The notes: generated by a model from the letters alone, not told the origin. Positions 1 through 6,021 are shown, counted from the stretch's first letter. The stretch is 6,059 nucleotides of DNA from Alphaproteobacteria bacterium (GCA_019241915.1 JAFAWI010000364.1:1-6059), one strand, 5' to 3'. Translations and numbers: made by a program.

Positions 1-276
1 GACGCGATGGTCGGCGTCTCGCACCCGAACCTCTCCGGCGATTTCGCGACGATGATGCCCAATCATCATCTGACCAAGCCGGTGCTGATCGGCGAGGTGC
101 AGGCGAACGGCCAGTTCAACGTGGTCTGGCAGACGCCGGGACTGGTCGTGGCGCAGCCGTGGTCGCCCTATCTGCCGGAAAGCAAGAACCTGCTCGGCGA
201 CTGGCTGCCGCCGATGTCGTGCGGCAACTACGACACCACGGCCGGCAAGTGTCTCGGGACGCCCAAAAAAGCATGA
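1..276 (+). CDS. urtA: Urea ABC transporter, periplasmic urea-binding protein UrtA (3' end only)
   Basis: This is the C-terminal 91 codons of a substrate-binding protein. The reading frame is open from base 1 and ends at TGA 274-276, so the gene begins upstream of the window. UrtA binds urea in the periplasm and delivers it to the UrtBC permease. The visible part contains a segment resembling the end of the Leu/amide-type binding fold (HHLTKPVLIGEVQANGQFNV, then VVAQPWSPYLPESKNLL). It closes with a two-cysteine tail (SCGNYDTTAGKC) of the kind I associate with UrtA proteins of this group. The assignment rests on this tail plus the perfectly ordered urtBCDE genes that follow. The stop codon overlaps the urtB start by 4 bp (ATGA), which suggests coupled translation. 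The signal peptide and most of the ligand pocket lie outside the window. A different amide-binding protein of the same family is possible but unlikely in this context. Confidence 0.9.
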   Translation, partial: DAMVGVSHPNLSGDFATMMPNHHLTKPVLIGEVQANGQFNVVWQTPGLVVAQPWSPYLPESKNLLGDWLPPMSCGNYDTTAGKCLGTPKKA

Positions 277-1898
277 GGGCGGTGTGGCGGGCGGCGGCGC
301 GCGGACGGGGCGGCGTCGCCGCCGCGCTTCTGGCGCTGCTGCTGGCGCTGCCGGGTATCGCGCGGGCCGAGACGGACCCGTTTGCCGACATCGCATCGAC
401 GACCGCCAGTGTCGAGGCACGCGGCGTGACGGCGCTCGCGATGTCGGGACACCCGCGCGCCGCGACGGTGATCGATGCGCTGCGCGACGGCAAGCTCTAC
501 GGCTGGAAGTGGGCCCAGCCCGACCAGCCGCTCTTCATCCGCACCGAAGCGGGGTTTGTCGATGCGCGCAGCGGCGAGGCGGTGGCGGCGCCGGCGGCCG
601 GTAACCTGCGCAAGATCGTCGTCAGCGACACCGTGCGCGCGGCAATCGAGACCGCAGAGGGTGCGCTCGGCCTCTTTGCCGATGACGCCGCCAAGCGGCG
701 CGCGGCGGCCGAGGCGCTGTTCGCCGCCGCCGATCCCGGCTCGCTTTCGCTGATCGAGAAGGCGCTTGCGGCCGAACGCGACCCCGCGGTTGCGCGGGTC
801 CTGCACCAAGCTCATGCCGCGACGCTGCTCAAATCGGAGCCGGAAGCGGTGTCCGAGCGGGTGGCGGCGGTGCACGAACTGGCCAAGCGCGGCGACCTCG
901 CCTCGCGCAGCCTGCTGCAGTCGCTGCAAGACGAACCCGCGCCGGTGGCCGAGGCGGCGGCGCAGGCGATCGCGGCTATCGACCGCAATATCGCGCTGTG
1001 GGGCCTCGCGCAGAATGCCTATTACGGCGTCAGTTTGGGCGCGGTGCTGCTTTTGGCGGCAGCGGGGCTCGCGATCACCTTTGGCGTCATGGGCGTCATC
1101 AACATGGCGCACGGCGAGATGGTGATGATCGGCGCCTACACGACATTTGTCGTTCAGCGCGCGATCGCCGCCGGCGTGCCGGCCCTCGACCCCTACGGTC
1201 TGCTGATTGCGCTGCCCGCGGCGTTCCTTGCCGCGGGGATCGTCGGCGTCCTGATCGAGCAGACGCTGATCCGCTTTCTCTACGGGCGGCCGCTTGAAAC
1301 GCTGCTGGCGACCTGGGGGCTGAGCCTCGTCCTGCAGCAGGCGGTGCGCAGCGTGTTCGGCCCGACCAACCAGGATGTCTCGTCGCCCGCCTGGATGAGC
1401 GGTTTGGTCCGGCTCGGCGGGCTGACCCTGACGGTCAACCGGTTGTGGATCATGCTGTTCGCGGCGCTGGTGCTCGGCGCACTGATGGCCGCGCTGCGCT
1501 GGGGCGGGCTCGGCCGCAGCATCCGCGCGGTCACGCAGAACCGGCGCATGGCGGCGGCGATGGGCATCCGCACGCCGTTGATCGATGCGCTGACCTTCGG
1601 CCTTGGATCGGGGATTGCCGGCATGGCCGGCGTGGCGCTGTCGCAAATCGACAATGTCAGCCCCAATCTCGGCCAGAACTACATCATCGACAGCTTTATC
1701 GTCGTGGTCGTCGGCGGCGTCGGCAATTTGTGGGGCACGCTGCTCGGCGCGCTGACGCTTGGCGTCGTCGACAAGTTTATCGAGCCCTTCGCCGGCGCGG
1801 TTTTGGCCAAGATCATGGTGCTCGGGTTTCTGATCCTGTTTATCCAGCGGCGGCCGCGCGGCCTGTTCCCGGTGAAGGGAAGGATGGCCGAGGCATGA
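273..1898 (+). CDS. urtB: Urea ABC transporter permease UrtB
   Basis: This gene encodes 541 residues of a LivH-type inner-membrane permease for urea. I chose the ATG at 273 because it overlaps the urtA stop (ATGA) and directly opens a signal peptide: a basic start (MRAVWRAAARGR), a hydrophobic Ala/Leu core and a likely cleavage site after ARA at residue 32. Residues ~33-235 form a soluble, Ala-rich, probably periplasmic extension of helical, HEAT-like character, which is typical of UrtB and absent from LivH. The membrane domain starts near residue 240 and carries the family signature FGVMGVINMAHGEMVMIGAY (from about residue 270). A cytoplasmic coupling loop lies at ~414-432 (GRSIRAVTQNRRMAAAMGI), followed by a Gly-rich VVVVGGVGNLWGTLLGA segment. 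The end RRPRGLFPVKGR is the classic C-terminus of this permease family. It should pair with UrtC and dock UrtD and UrtE. Its stop overlaps the urtC start by 4 bp. Confidence 0.95.
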   Translation: MRAVWRAAARGRGGVAAALLALLLALPGIARAETDPFADIASTTASVEARGVTALAMSGHPRAATVIDALRDGKLYGWKWAQPDQPLFIRTEAGFVDARSGEAVAAPAAGNLRKIVVSDTVRAAIETAEGALGLFADDAAKRRAAAEALFAAADPGSLSLIEKALAAERDPAVARVLHQAHAATLLKSEPEAVSERVAAVHELAKRGDLASRSLLQSLQDEPAPVAEAAAQAIAAIDRNIALWGLAQNAYYGVSLGAVLLLAAAGLAITFGVMGVINMAHGEMVMIGAYTTFVVQRAIAAGVPALDPYGLLIALPAAFLAAGIVGVLIEQTLIRFLYGRPLETLLATWGLSLVLQQAVRSVFGPTNQDVSSPAWMSGLVRLGGLTLTVNRLWIMLFAALVLGALMAALRWGGLGRSIRAVTQNRRMAAAMGIRTPLIDALTFGLGSGIAGMAGVALSQIDNVSPNLGQNYIIDSFIVVVVGGVGNLWGTLLGALTLGVVDKFIEPFAGAVLAKIMVLGFLILFIQRRPRGLFPVKGRMAEA

Positions 1899-3031
1899 TC
1901 CTCGCGGGCCGGCTCGGTGCGGCGACCGTCGCCGGGCTGCTCGGCGGCGCGGTACTGCTGGCTGTGCTCAACCTGCTGGCGCCAGCGGTCAGCGCGGTCC
2001 ATGTCCCGGATTTTGTCATCTCGCTTGCAGGCAAATACCTGTCGCTGGCGATTCTTGCGTTGGCGATCGATCTGGTCTGGGGCTATGCCGGCATCCTGTC
2101 GCTCGGCCACGGGGCGTTTTTCGCACTGGGCGGGTACTGCATGGGCATGTACCTGATGCGCGCGATCGGCAGCCGCGGCGTTTACGCCGACCCGACGCTG
2201 CCCGATTTCATGGTGTTCATTGGCTGGAAGCATCTGCCCTGGTACTGGCAGGGGTTCGACCATTTCTGGTTCGCGCTGCCGATGACGATGCTGGTGCCGG
2301 GCGCGCTGGCCTTCACATTCGGCTGGTTCGCGTTCCGCTCGCGCGTTTCCGGCGTCTATCTGTCGATCATCACACAGGCGCTTACCTATGCGCTGATGCT
2401 GGCCTTTTTCCGCAACGACATGGGGTTCGGCGGCAACAACGGGATGACGGACTTCAAGGAGATCCTCGGCTTTCCGCTCAACAGCCGCGGTACGGCGGTG
2501 GGGCTGATGCTGGTCAGCGCGACGGTGCTGGCGACGGCCTTTGTCGCGGCGCGGGCAATGACCCGCTCGCGCTTCGGCAAGGTGCTGGTCGCGGTGCGCG
2601 ATGCCGAAGCCCGGACCCGGTTTCTCGGCTACCGTCCGGAATCGTACAAGCTGACGGTTTGGGTCGTCTCGGCGGCGATGGCCGGGATCGGCGGCGCGCT
2701 TTATGTGCCGCAGGTCGGCATCATCAATCCGTCGGAGTTTTCGCCCGCCAATTCGATCGAGGCGGTGATCTGGGTCGCGGTCGGCGGACGCGGCACGCTG
2801 AGTGGTGCGATCCTCGGCGCCATCCTGGTCAACCTCAGCAAGACCTGGCTTACCAGCGCGCTGCCGGGCCTCTGGCTGTTCGCGATCGGCGGTCTGTTCA
2901 TTCTCGTCACGCTGTTTTTGCCGAGAGGGATCATCGGCCTGCTGACGCCGCGGCTGCGGCGCGCGCCGCGCACGCCCGCCGTGCTGCCGATCGGGGCCGA
3001 TCGCGCGGTGCGCGAGGCGCCGGCCGAATGA
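1895..3031 (+). CDS. urtC: Urea ABC transporter permease UrtC
   Basis: This gene encodes 378 residues of a LivM-type permease, the second membrane half of the urea channel. The ATG at 1895 overlaps the urtB stop (ATGA) and is preceded by a purine-rich AAGGGAAGG run near 1875-1883. The reading frame is open further upstream, but that part lies inside urtB and is not used. The protein starts with a hydrophobic helix and carries WGYAGILSLGHGAFFALGGY at residues 62-81, the LivM/UrtC signature. An aromatic-rich loop (HLPWYWQGFDHFWFALP) and the motif FFRNDMGFGGNNGMTDF are also characteristic of UrtC. The coupling loop SRFGKVLVAVRDAEARTRFL begins at about residue 226, and GGRGTLSGAILGA lies near the end of the membrane domain. 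The last ~28 residues are a Pro/Arg/Ala-rich cytoplasmic tail with no recognised domain. The stop overlaps the urtD start by 4 bp. The length is normal for the family. Confidence 0.95.
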   Translation: MILAGRLGAATVAGLLGGAVLLAVLNLLAPAVSAVHVPDFVISLAGKYLSLAILALAIDLVWGYAGILSLGHGAFFALGGYCMGMYLMRAIGSRGVYADPTLPDFMVFIGWKHLPWYWQGFDHFWFALPMTMLVPGALAFTFGWFAFRSRVSGVYLSIITQALTYALMLAFFRNDMGFGGNNGMTDFKEILGFPLNSRGTAVGLMLVSATVLATAFVAARAMTRSRFGKVLVAVRDAEARTRFLGYRPESYKLTVWVVSAAMAGIGGALYVPQVGIINPSEFSPANSIEAVIWVAVGGRGTLSGAILGAILVNLSKTWLTSALPGLWLFAIGGLFILVTLFLPRGIIGLLTPRLRRAPRTPAVLPIGADRAVREAPAE

Positions 3032-3768
3032 ACGCGGCTTTGCTCCATCTCGACGGCGTCACGGTGACGTTTGACGGCTTCAAGGCGCTCAACGCGCTCT
3101 CGTTGACCGTCGAGAGCGGTGAGATGCGCGCGATCATCGGCCCGAACGGCGCCGGCAAAACAACGCTGATGGACGTCATTACCGGCAAGACGAGACCGGA
3201 TACCGGGCGGGTCGTGTTCGGCGACGACATCGACTTGACGCGGCTTGACGAGCCGGCGATCGCGCGGCTCGGCATCGGGCGAAAATTTCAGCGCCCGACC
3301 GTGTTCGAGCCACTGTCGGTGTACGACAACCTGTTGCTGTCGCTCGCGGGCGACCGGCGGCCGTCCCGGGCGTTGTGGGCGCGGGAGACCGCGGCCGAAC
3401 GGGCGCGCCTGGAGGAACTGCTCGCGACGGTCCGGCTGACCGAACAGCGCCACCGCCGGGCCGCCGAGCTGTCGCACGGTCAGAAGCAATGGCTCGAGAT
3501 CGGCATGCTGCTCGCGCAGGAGCCGCGGCTGCTGCTGGTCGACGAGCCGGTCGCCGGGATGAGCGACGCGGAAACGGCCGAGACCGCCGAGTTGCTGCGC
3601 GAGATCAACCGGACGCGCAGCGTCGTGGTGGTCGAGCACGACATGGTTTTTGTGCGCTCTCTCGGCGTCAACGTGACGGTGCTGCACGAAGGCGCGGTGT
3701 TGGCGGAAGGTTCGATCGACGCCATCCAGGCCGACGACCGCGTGATCGAAGTCTATCTGGGGCGCTGA
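3028..3768 (+). CDS. urtD: Urea ABC transporter ATP-binding protein UrtD
   Basis: This gene encodes 246 residues of a LivG-type ATPase that powers urea import from the cytoplasmic face. All ABC motifs are intact: Walker A GPNGAGKT (38-45), Q-loop Gln88 within RKFQRPTVFEPLSVYDNL, signature ELSHGQKQWLEIGMLL (from 147), Walker B LLLVDEP (168-174) and the switch histidine in VVVVEHDM (His204). The LSHGQKQWLEIGMLL form of the signature and the VAGM stretch after Walker B are typical of UrtD rather than LivG. The start at 3028 overlaps the urtC stop (ATGA). Translation of the same frame from further upstream would lie inside urtC and lacks homology, so it was discarded. The stop is one base away from the urtE start. 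The length is normal and I see no damage. Confidence 0.96.
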   Translation: MNAALLHLDGVTVTFDGFKALNALSLTVESGEMRAIIGPNGAGKTTLMDVITGKTRPDTGRVVFGDDIDLTRLDEPAIARLGIGRKFQRPTVFEPLSVYDNLLLSLAGDRRPSRALWARETAAERARLEELLATVRLTEQRHRRAAELSHGQKQWLEIGMLLAQEPRLLLVDEPVAGMSDAETAETAELLREINRTRSVVVVEHDMVFVRSLGVNVTVLHEGAVLAEGSIDAIQADDRVIEVYLGR

Positions 3769-3769
3769 A

Positions 3770-4465
3770 ATGCTGGCGGCGGCGGGAATCGACCTCGTTT
3801 ACGGCGCCAGCCAGGCCCTGCGCCGCGTCGACGTGTTGGCGACCAAGGGCGAGGTCACCTGCATTCTCGGCCGCAACGGGGTTGGCAAAACCAGCCTGTT
3901 GCGCGCGATCTTTGGCCTGCTGCCGATCAGCGCGGGGCAGATCAGCTGGGAGGGCCAGGACATCACCCGCCTGCCGCCGTACGAGCGGGCGCGCCGCGGT
4001 CTGGCGCTGGTGCCGCAGGGGCGCGAAATCTTTCCCCGCCTGACGGTGCTGGAGAACCTGGAGACCGGTTTTGCCATCCTGCCGCGGCGGATGCGGCGCA
4101 TCCCCGACGACATCTTCACGCTGTTCCCGGTCCTCAAGGACATGCTGAGCCGGCAGGGCGGCGATCTGTCCGGCGGTCAGCAGCAGCAGCTGGCGATTGC
4201 GCGCGCCCTGGTGATGCGGCCGCGCCTGTTGATCCTCGACGAGCCGACCGAGGGCATCCAGCCCTCGATCATCAAGGACATCGAGCGCGTGATCCGCATC
4301 CTCGCCGCCGGGCGCGAGATGGCGATCCTGCTGGTCGAGCAGTATTTCGAATTTGCTCGTGCGCTGGCGGACAAGTATGTCGTCATGGAACGCGGCGAGG
4401 TCGTGCTCGCCGGCAGCCGGAGCGACATGAACGAGAGCGATGTACGACGCTTCCTTACGGTGTGA
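3770..4465 (+). CDS. urtE: Urea ABC transporter ATP-binding protein UrtE
   Basis: This gene encodes 231 residues of a LivF-type ATPase, the partner of UrtD. Its motifs are Walker A GRNGVGKT (34-41), Q-loop Gln83 in LALVPQGREIFPRLTVLENL, signature LSGGQQQQLAIARAL (133-147) and Walker B LLILDEPTEGIQPSI (from 154). The usual switch histidine is replaced by glutamine (LLVEQ, Gln191), which is the family-wide state for LivF/UrtE and not a defect. The ATG at 3770 lies one base after the urtD stop, so translation is probably coupled. The 3' end overlaps the ureD start by 26 bp, which ties the transporter to the urease genes. UrtE rather than LivF is inferred from the neighbours and from the GIQPSIIKDI segment. 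Confidence 0.96.
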   Translation: MLAAAGIDLVYGASQALRRVDVLATKGEVTCILGRNGVGKTSLLRAIFGLLPISAGQISWEGQDITRLPPYERARRGLALVPQGREIFPRLTVLENLETGFAILPRRMRRIPDDIFTLFPVLKDMLSRQGGDLSGGQQQQLAIARALVMRPRLLILDEPTEGIQPSIIKDIERVIRILAAGREMAILLVEQYFEFARALADKYVVMERGEVVLAGSRSDMNESDVRRFLTV

Positions 4466-5282
4466 CGTCGCGGCAGCCGGGCTACAGCGGGCCGATGGTG
4501 CCTGCGCGCTGAGCTTCGCGCGGCGCGGCGGCGAGCGTGCCGCCCTGACCGGCCTCTACCAGCGCACGCCGTGCCGCGCGATGTTTCCCGAGCCGGAAGA
4601 AGGCGACCCTCCGCTCGCGGTGCTGCTGACGACGACCGGCGGCCTGACCGGCGGCGACGCTGTCGCGGTTTCGGTGGCCGTCGCAGACGGTGCGGTTGTC
4701 GTGTCGAGCCAGGCAGCCGAAAAGATTTACCGCTCGCTGGGGCCGGACGTGACGGTCGAGGTCGAGCTCGCGATCGGTGACGGCGCCCGGCTCGAGTACT
4801 ACCCGCAGGAGACGATCCTGTTCGACGGCGCGCGGCTGCGGCGACGGACCGCCGCCCATATCGCCGCGGGAGGGTCGCTCGCCGCCGCCGAGATGCTGGT
4901 CTTCGGCCGGGTGGCGCGCGGCGAGCGCATCACCCGCGGCCGCCTCTTCGACGGCTGGCAGGTGCGCTACGACGGCCGTCTCGTCTGGGTCGACCGGCTG
5001 GCGCTCGACCGCGATATCGCCGGCATGCTCGACGATCCGTTGCTGTTCGACGGCGCTCGCGCCATCGCCACCGCGGTGCATGTCGGGGCCGAGGCCGCGG
5101 CGCTGCTGCCGCTGGCGCGCGAGCTGGCCGATGGCGCCGCGACGGTGGTCAACGGCGTGCTGATCGCACGGATTTTCGGGCCGTCGCCGGGCGATGTGCG
5201 CGTGCGGCTGATCGGCTACCTCGCCGGTCTGCGCGGCGCCGTGGGGCTGCCGCCGCGGCTGCCGCGCGTCTGGCACGTCTAA
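4440..5282 (+). CDS. ureD: Urease accessory protein UreD (UreH)
   Basis: This gene encodes 280 residues of the urease maturation chaperone. UreD binds the (UreABC)3 apo-enzyme and, with UreF and UreG, supports GTP-dependent nickel insertion. The motifs are typical of the family: TTGGLTGGD (65-73), SSQAAEKIYRS (89-99), LEYYPQETILFD (118-129) and, further on, FGRVARGE. It closes with a Leu-rich segment ending in RVWHV. The ATG at 4440 is the only ATG in the N-terminal region, lies 26 bp inside urtE and has no convincing Shine-Dalgarno site. The true start is therefore moderately sure, and translation is likely coupled to urtE. The length matches the family. ureF and ureG are expected downstream of the window but are not visible. 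Confidence 0.93.
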   Translation: MYDASLRCDVAAAGLQRADGACALSFARRGGERAALTGLYQRTPCRAMFPEPEEGDPPLAVLLTTTGGLTGGDAVAVSVAVADGAVVVSSQAAEKIYRSLGPDVTVEVELAIGDGARLEYYPQETILFDGARLRRRTAAHIAAGGSLAAAEMLVFGRVARGERITRGRLFDGWQVRYDGRLVWVDRLALDRDIAGMLDDPLLFDGARAIATAVHVGAEAAALLPLARELADGAATVVNGVLIARIFGPSPGDVRVRLIGYLAGLRGAVGLPPRLPRVWHV

Positions 5283-5285
5283 GCG

Positions 5286-5588
5286 ATGCATCTGACGCCG
5301 CGCGAAAAGGACAAGCTGCTGGTGGCCATGGCGGCGATTGTGGCCCGCCGGCGGCTGGAGCGTGGCGTCAAGCTCAACTACCCCGAAGCCGTCGCGCTGA
5401 TCACCGACTATGTGGTCGAGGGCGCGCGCGACGGGCGGGCGGTCGCCGAGTTGATGCGCGACGGCGGTACGGTGCTGCGCCGCGAGCAGGTGATGGAGGG
5501 GGTCGCCGAGATGATCGACGACATCCAGGTCGAGGCGACGTTCCCCGACGGCACCAAGCTCGTCACCGTGCACGAGCCGATCAGGTAA
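5286..5588 (+). CDS. ureA: Urease gamma subunit UreA
   Basis: This gene encodes 100 residues, the normal full length of the smallest urease structural subunit, which assembles with UreB and UreC into the (alpha-beta-gamma)3 enzyme. It opens with the canonical MHLTPREKDKLLVAMAA and continues ARRRLERGVKLNYPEAVALI, then VEGARDG, EQVMEG and the invariant end DIQVEATFPDGTKLVTVHEP. The start is fixed by homology. It lies 3 bp after the ureD stop and has no clear Shine-Dalgarno site, so re-initiation after ureD is likely. Compared with the usual gamma sequence, the middle is slightly atypical: GGTVLRREQVMEGVAEMIDD where GxHVLTREQVMEGVPEMI is normal. Codons 36-100 are repeated at 77% nucleotide identity by hand count in the chimeric ORF at 5702. 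In most related operons ureB would follow directly; here a palindromic element and the chimera intervene. Confidence 0.95.
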   Translation: MHLTPREKDKLLVAMAAIVARRRLERGVKLNYPEAVALITDYVVEGARDGRAVAELMRDGGTVLRREQVMEGVAEMIDDIQVEATFPDGTKLVTVHEPIR

Positions 5589-5597
5589 TTTCAATTC

Positions 5598-5686
5598 GTC
5601 ATTCCGGGGCGCCAGAAGGGCGAACCCGGAATCCAAGAGATTGTGATCGAGATTCCGGGTTCGCGCTTCGCGCGCCCCGGAATGAC
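5598..5686. repeat. Palindromic intergenic element (REP/MITE-like), 36-bp arms
   Basis: The left arm 5598-5633 (GTCATTCCGGGGCGCC...CCCGGAATC) is the reverse complement of the right arm 5651-5686 (GATTCCGGG...CCCCGGAATGAC), with 33 of 36 positions paired by hand count and a 17-base loop at 5634-5650. The termini GTCATTCCGGG/CCCGGAATGAC with a TTCGCGCTTCGCGC core resemble short dispersed palindromes that I recall as common between genes in Bradyrhizobium and Rhodopseudomonas-type genomes. The element has no coding capacity. In RNA it would form a very strong stem-loop between ureA and the chimeric ORF. No U-run follows it, so it is not a standard intrinsic terminator. It may instead stabilise or segment the mRNA. 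No clear target-site duplication is seen. Confidence 0.88.
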
Positions 5687-5691
5687 GGAGG
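5687..5691 (+). promoter_or_regulatory. Shine-Dalgarno site of the chimeric ORF
   Basis: GGAGG lies 10 bases before the ATG at 5702 and begins immediately after the last base of the palindrome. It is the clearest ribosome-binding site in the window, since the other genes mostly rely on overlapping or adjacent stop codons. It shows that the small ORF can be translated independently of ureA. A stable hairpin touching this site could affect its accessibility; that effect is inference. Confidence 0.7.
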
Positions 5692-5701
5692 AAAAGTCAA
5701 C

Positions 5702-5962
5702 ATGATGCCCGGTGAACGCTTCATCCAAAACGGCGAGATCGAGCTCAACGCCGGCCGCAAGACCGTGGCGCTGATCACCGATTTCATTGTCGAGGGCGCG
5801 CGCGATGGCAAGACCGTTGCCGAGCTGATGGAGGCAGGCGCCCATGTGCTCACGCGCGCGCAGGTGATGGAGGGAATACCGGAAATGATTCACGACATAC
5901 AGGTGGAAGCAACGTTTCCCGACGGCACCAAGCTCGTCACGGTGCACGAGCCGATCCGATGA
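5702..5962 (+). CDS. Chimeric urease-subunit ORF: UreB N-terminus fused to UreA C-terminus
   Basis: This ORF encodes 86 residues. Residues 1-21 (MMPGERFIQNGEIELNAGRK then T) match the first 21 residues of UreB at 5959 in 16 of 21 positions. Residues 22-86, from VALITDFIVEGARDG to the end, match UreA residues 36-100 in 52 of 65 positions. The first 35 residues of a normal gamma subunit and everything after residue 21 of a normal beta subunit are missing. It is therefore not an ordinary UreA or UreB, and its order (beta then gamma) is the reverse of the natural gamma-beta fusion in Helicobacter. The frame is intact, it has a GGAGG site, and its stop overlaps the ureB start by 4 bp (ATGA). Its middle (AGAHVLTRAQVMEGIPEMIHD) is closer to the usual gamma sequence than the full-length UreA is. 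Possible roles are a translational-coupling leader for ureB, an assembly modulator of urease, or a remnant of duplication. Automatic annotation would probably call it urease gamma. Its function is unknown. Confidence 0.9.
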   Translation: MMPGERFIQNGEIELNAGRKTVALITDFIVEGARDGKTVAELMEAGAHVLTRAQVMEGIPEMIHDIQVEATFPDGTKLVTVHEPIR

Positions 5963-6021
5963 TCCCCGGCGAAAAGTTTATCCGAGAGGGTGAGATCGAG
6001 CTCAACAGCGGACGCAAGACC
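5765..6021 (+). repeat. Tandem duplication, downstream copy (257-bp unit)
   Basis: This unit runs from the ureA-like codon for Val22 of the chimera through the ATGA junction to codon 21 of ureB (GRKT). It seems to preserve the ancestral direct ureA-ureB junction, in which the gamma stop TGA overlaps the beta ATG. The upstream copy has lost that junction through an insertion. At the join between ureB-like and ureA-like sequence only a short CCG is shared by both parents, so a microhomology-type event is plausible. The two copies have diverged enough that the exact breakpoint cannot be fixed. Confidence 0.75.

Larger units (their letters stand above)
5391..5764 (+). repeat. Tandem duplication, upstream copy (ureA codon 36 to chimera codon 21)
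   Basis: This segment holds the ureA 3' part (5391-5585), a 117-bp stretch with the palindrome, and a ureB-like 5' part (5702-5764). Its ends match the unit 5765-6021. The ureA part aligns with 5765-5959 at a constant offset of 374 bp with no indels, with about 45 differences in 195 bases by hand count. The ureB-like part aligns with 5959-6021 at an offset of 257 bp. The difference of the two offsets (117 bp) equals the material between the ureA end and the chimera start. The duplication model is inferred from this geometry. Confidence 0.75.

Noticed and set aside
159..272. Upstream ATG at 159 as the urtB start
   Set aside because: It would add 38 residues inside urtA and place the clear signal peptide internally. 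The ATG at 273 gives a proper signal peptide and the same ATGA overlap seen at the next two junctions.
228..1646. Long antisense open frame (472 codons) opposite urtB
   Set aside because: Its translation is rich in Arg, Gln, His and Pro with no recognisable motif. It is the expected shadow of a GC-rich gene read in reverse, and urtB is secure.
4331..4360. Missing switch histidine in UrtE (LLVEQ)
   Set aside because: Glutamine at this place is normal in the LivF/UrtE family and is not a loss-of-function sign.
4482..5636. Long antisense open frame (384 codons) opposite ureD and ureA
   Set aside because: It has the same low-information composition and lies entirely opposite well-supported genes, so it is a shadow frame.
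5598..5700. Palindrome as a Rho-independent terminator
   Set aside because: The stem is long enough, but GGAGGAAAAGTCAA follows it rather than a T-run on the + strand, and urease genes continue downstream.
5591..5700. TCAA at 5591-5594 and 5697-5700 as a target-site duplication of the palindromic element
   Set aside because: It is only four bases long and lies at unequal distances from the two palindrome ends, so it is likely chance.
5702..5962. Chimera as a frameshifted or truncated pseudogene of ureA
   Set aside because: The N-terminal 21 codons clearly match ureB rather than being ureA in another frame. The frame is continuous with good coding signals, so a fusion explains it better than decay.
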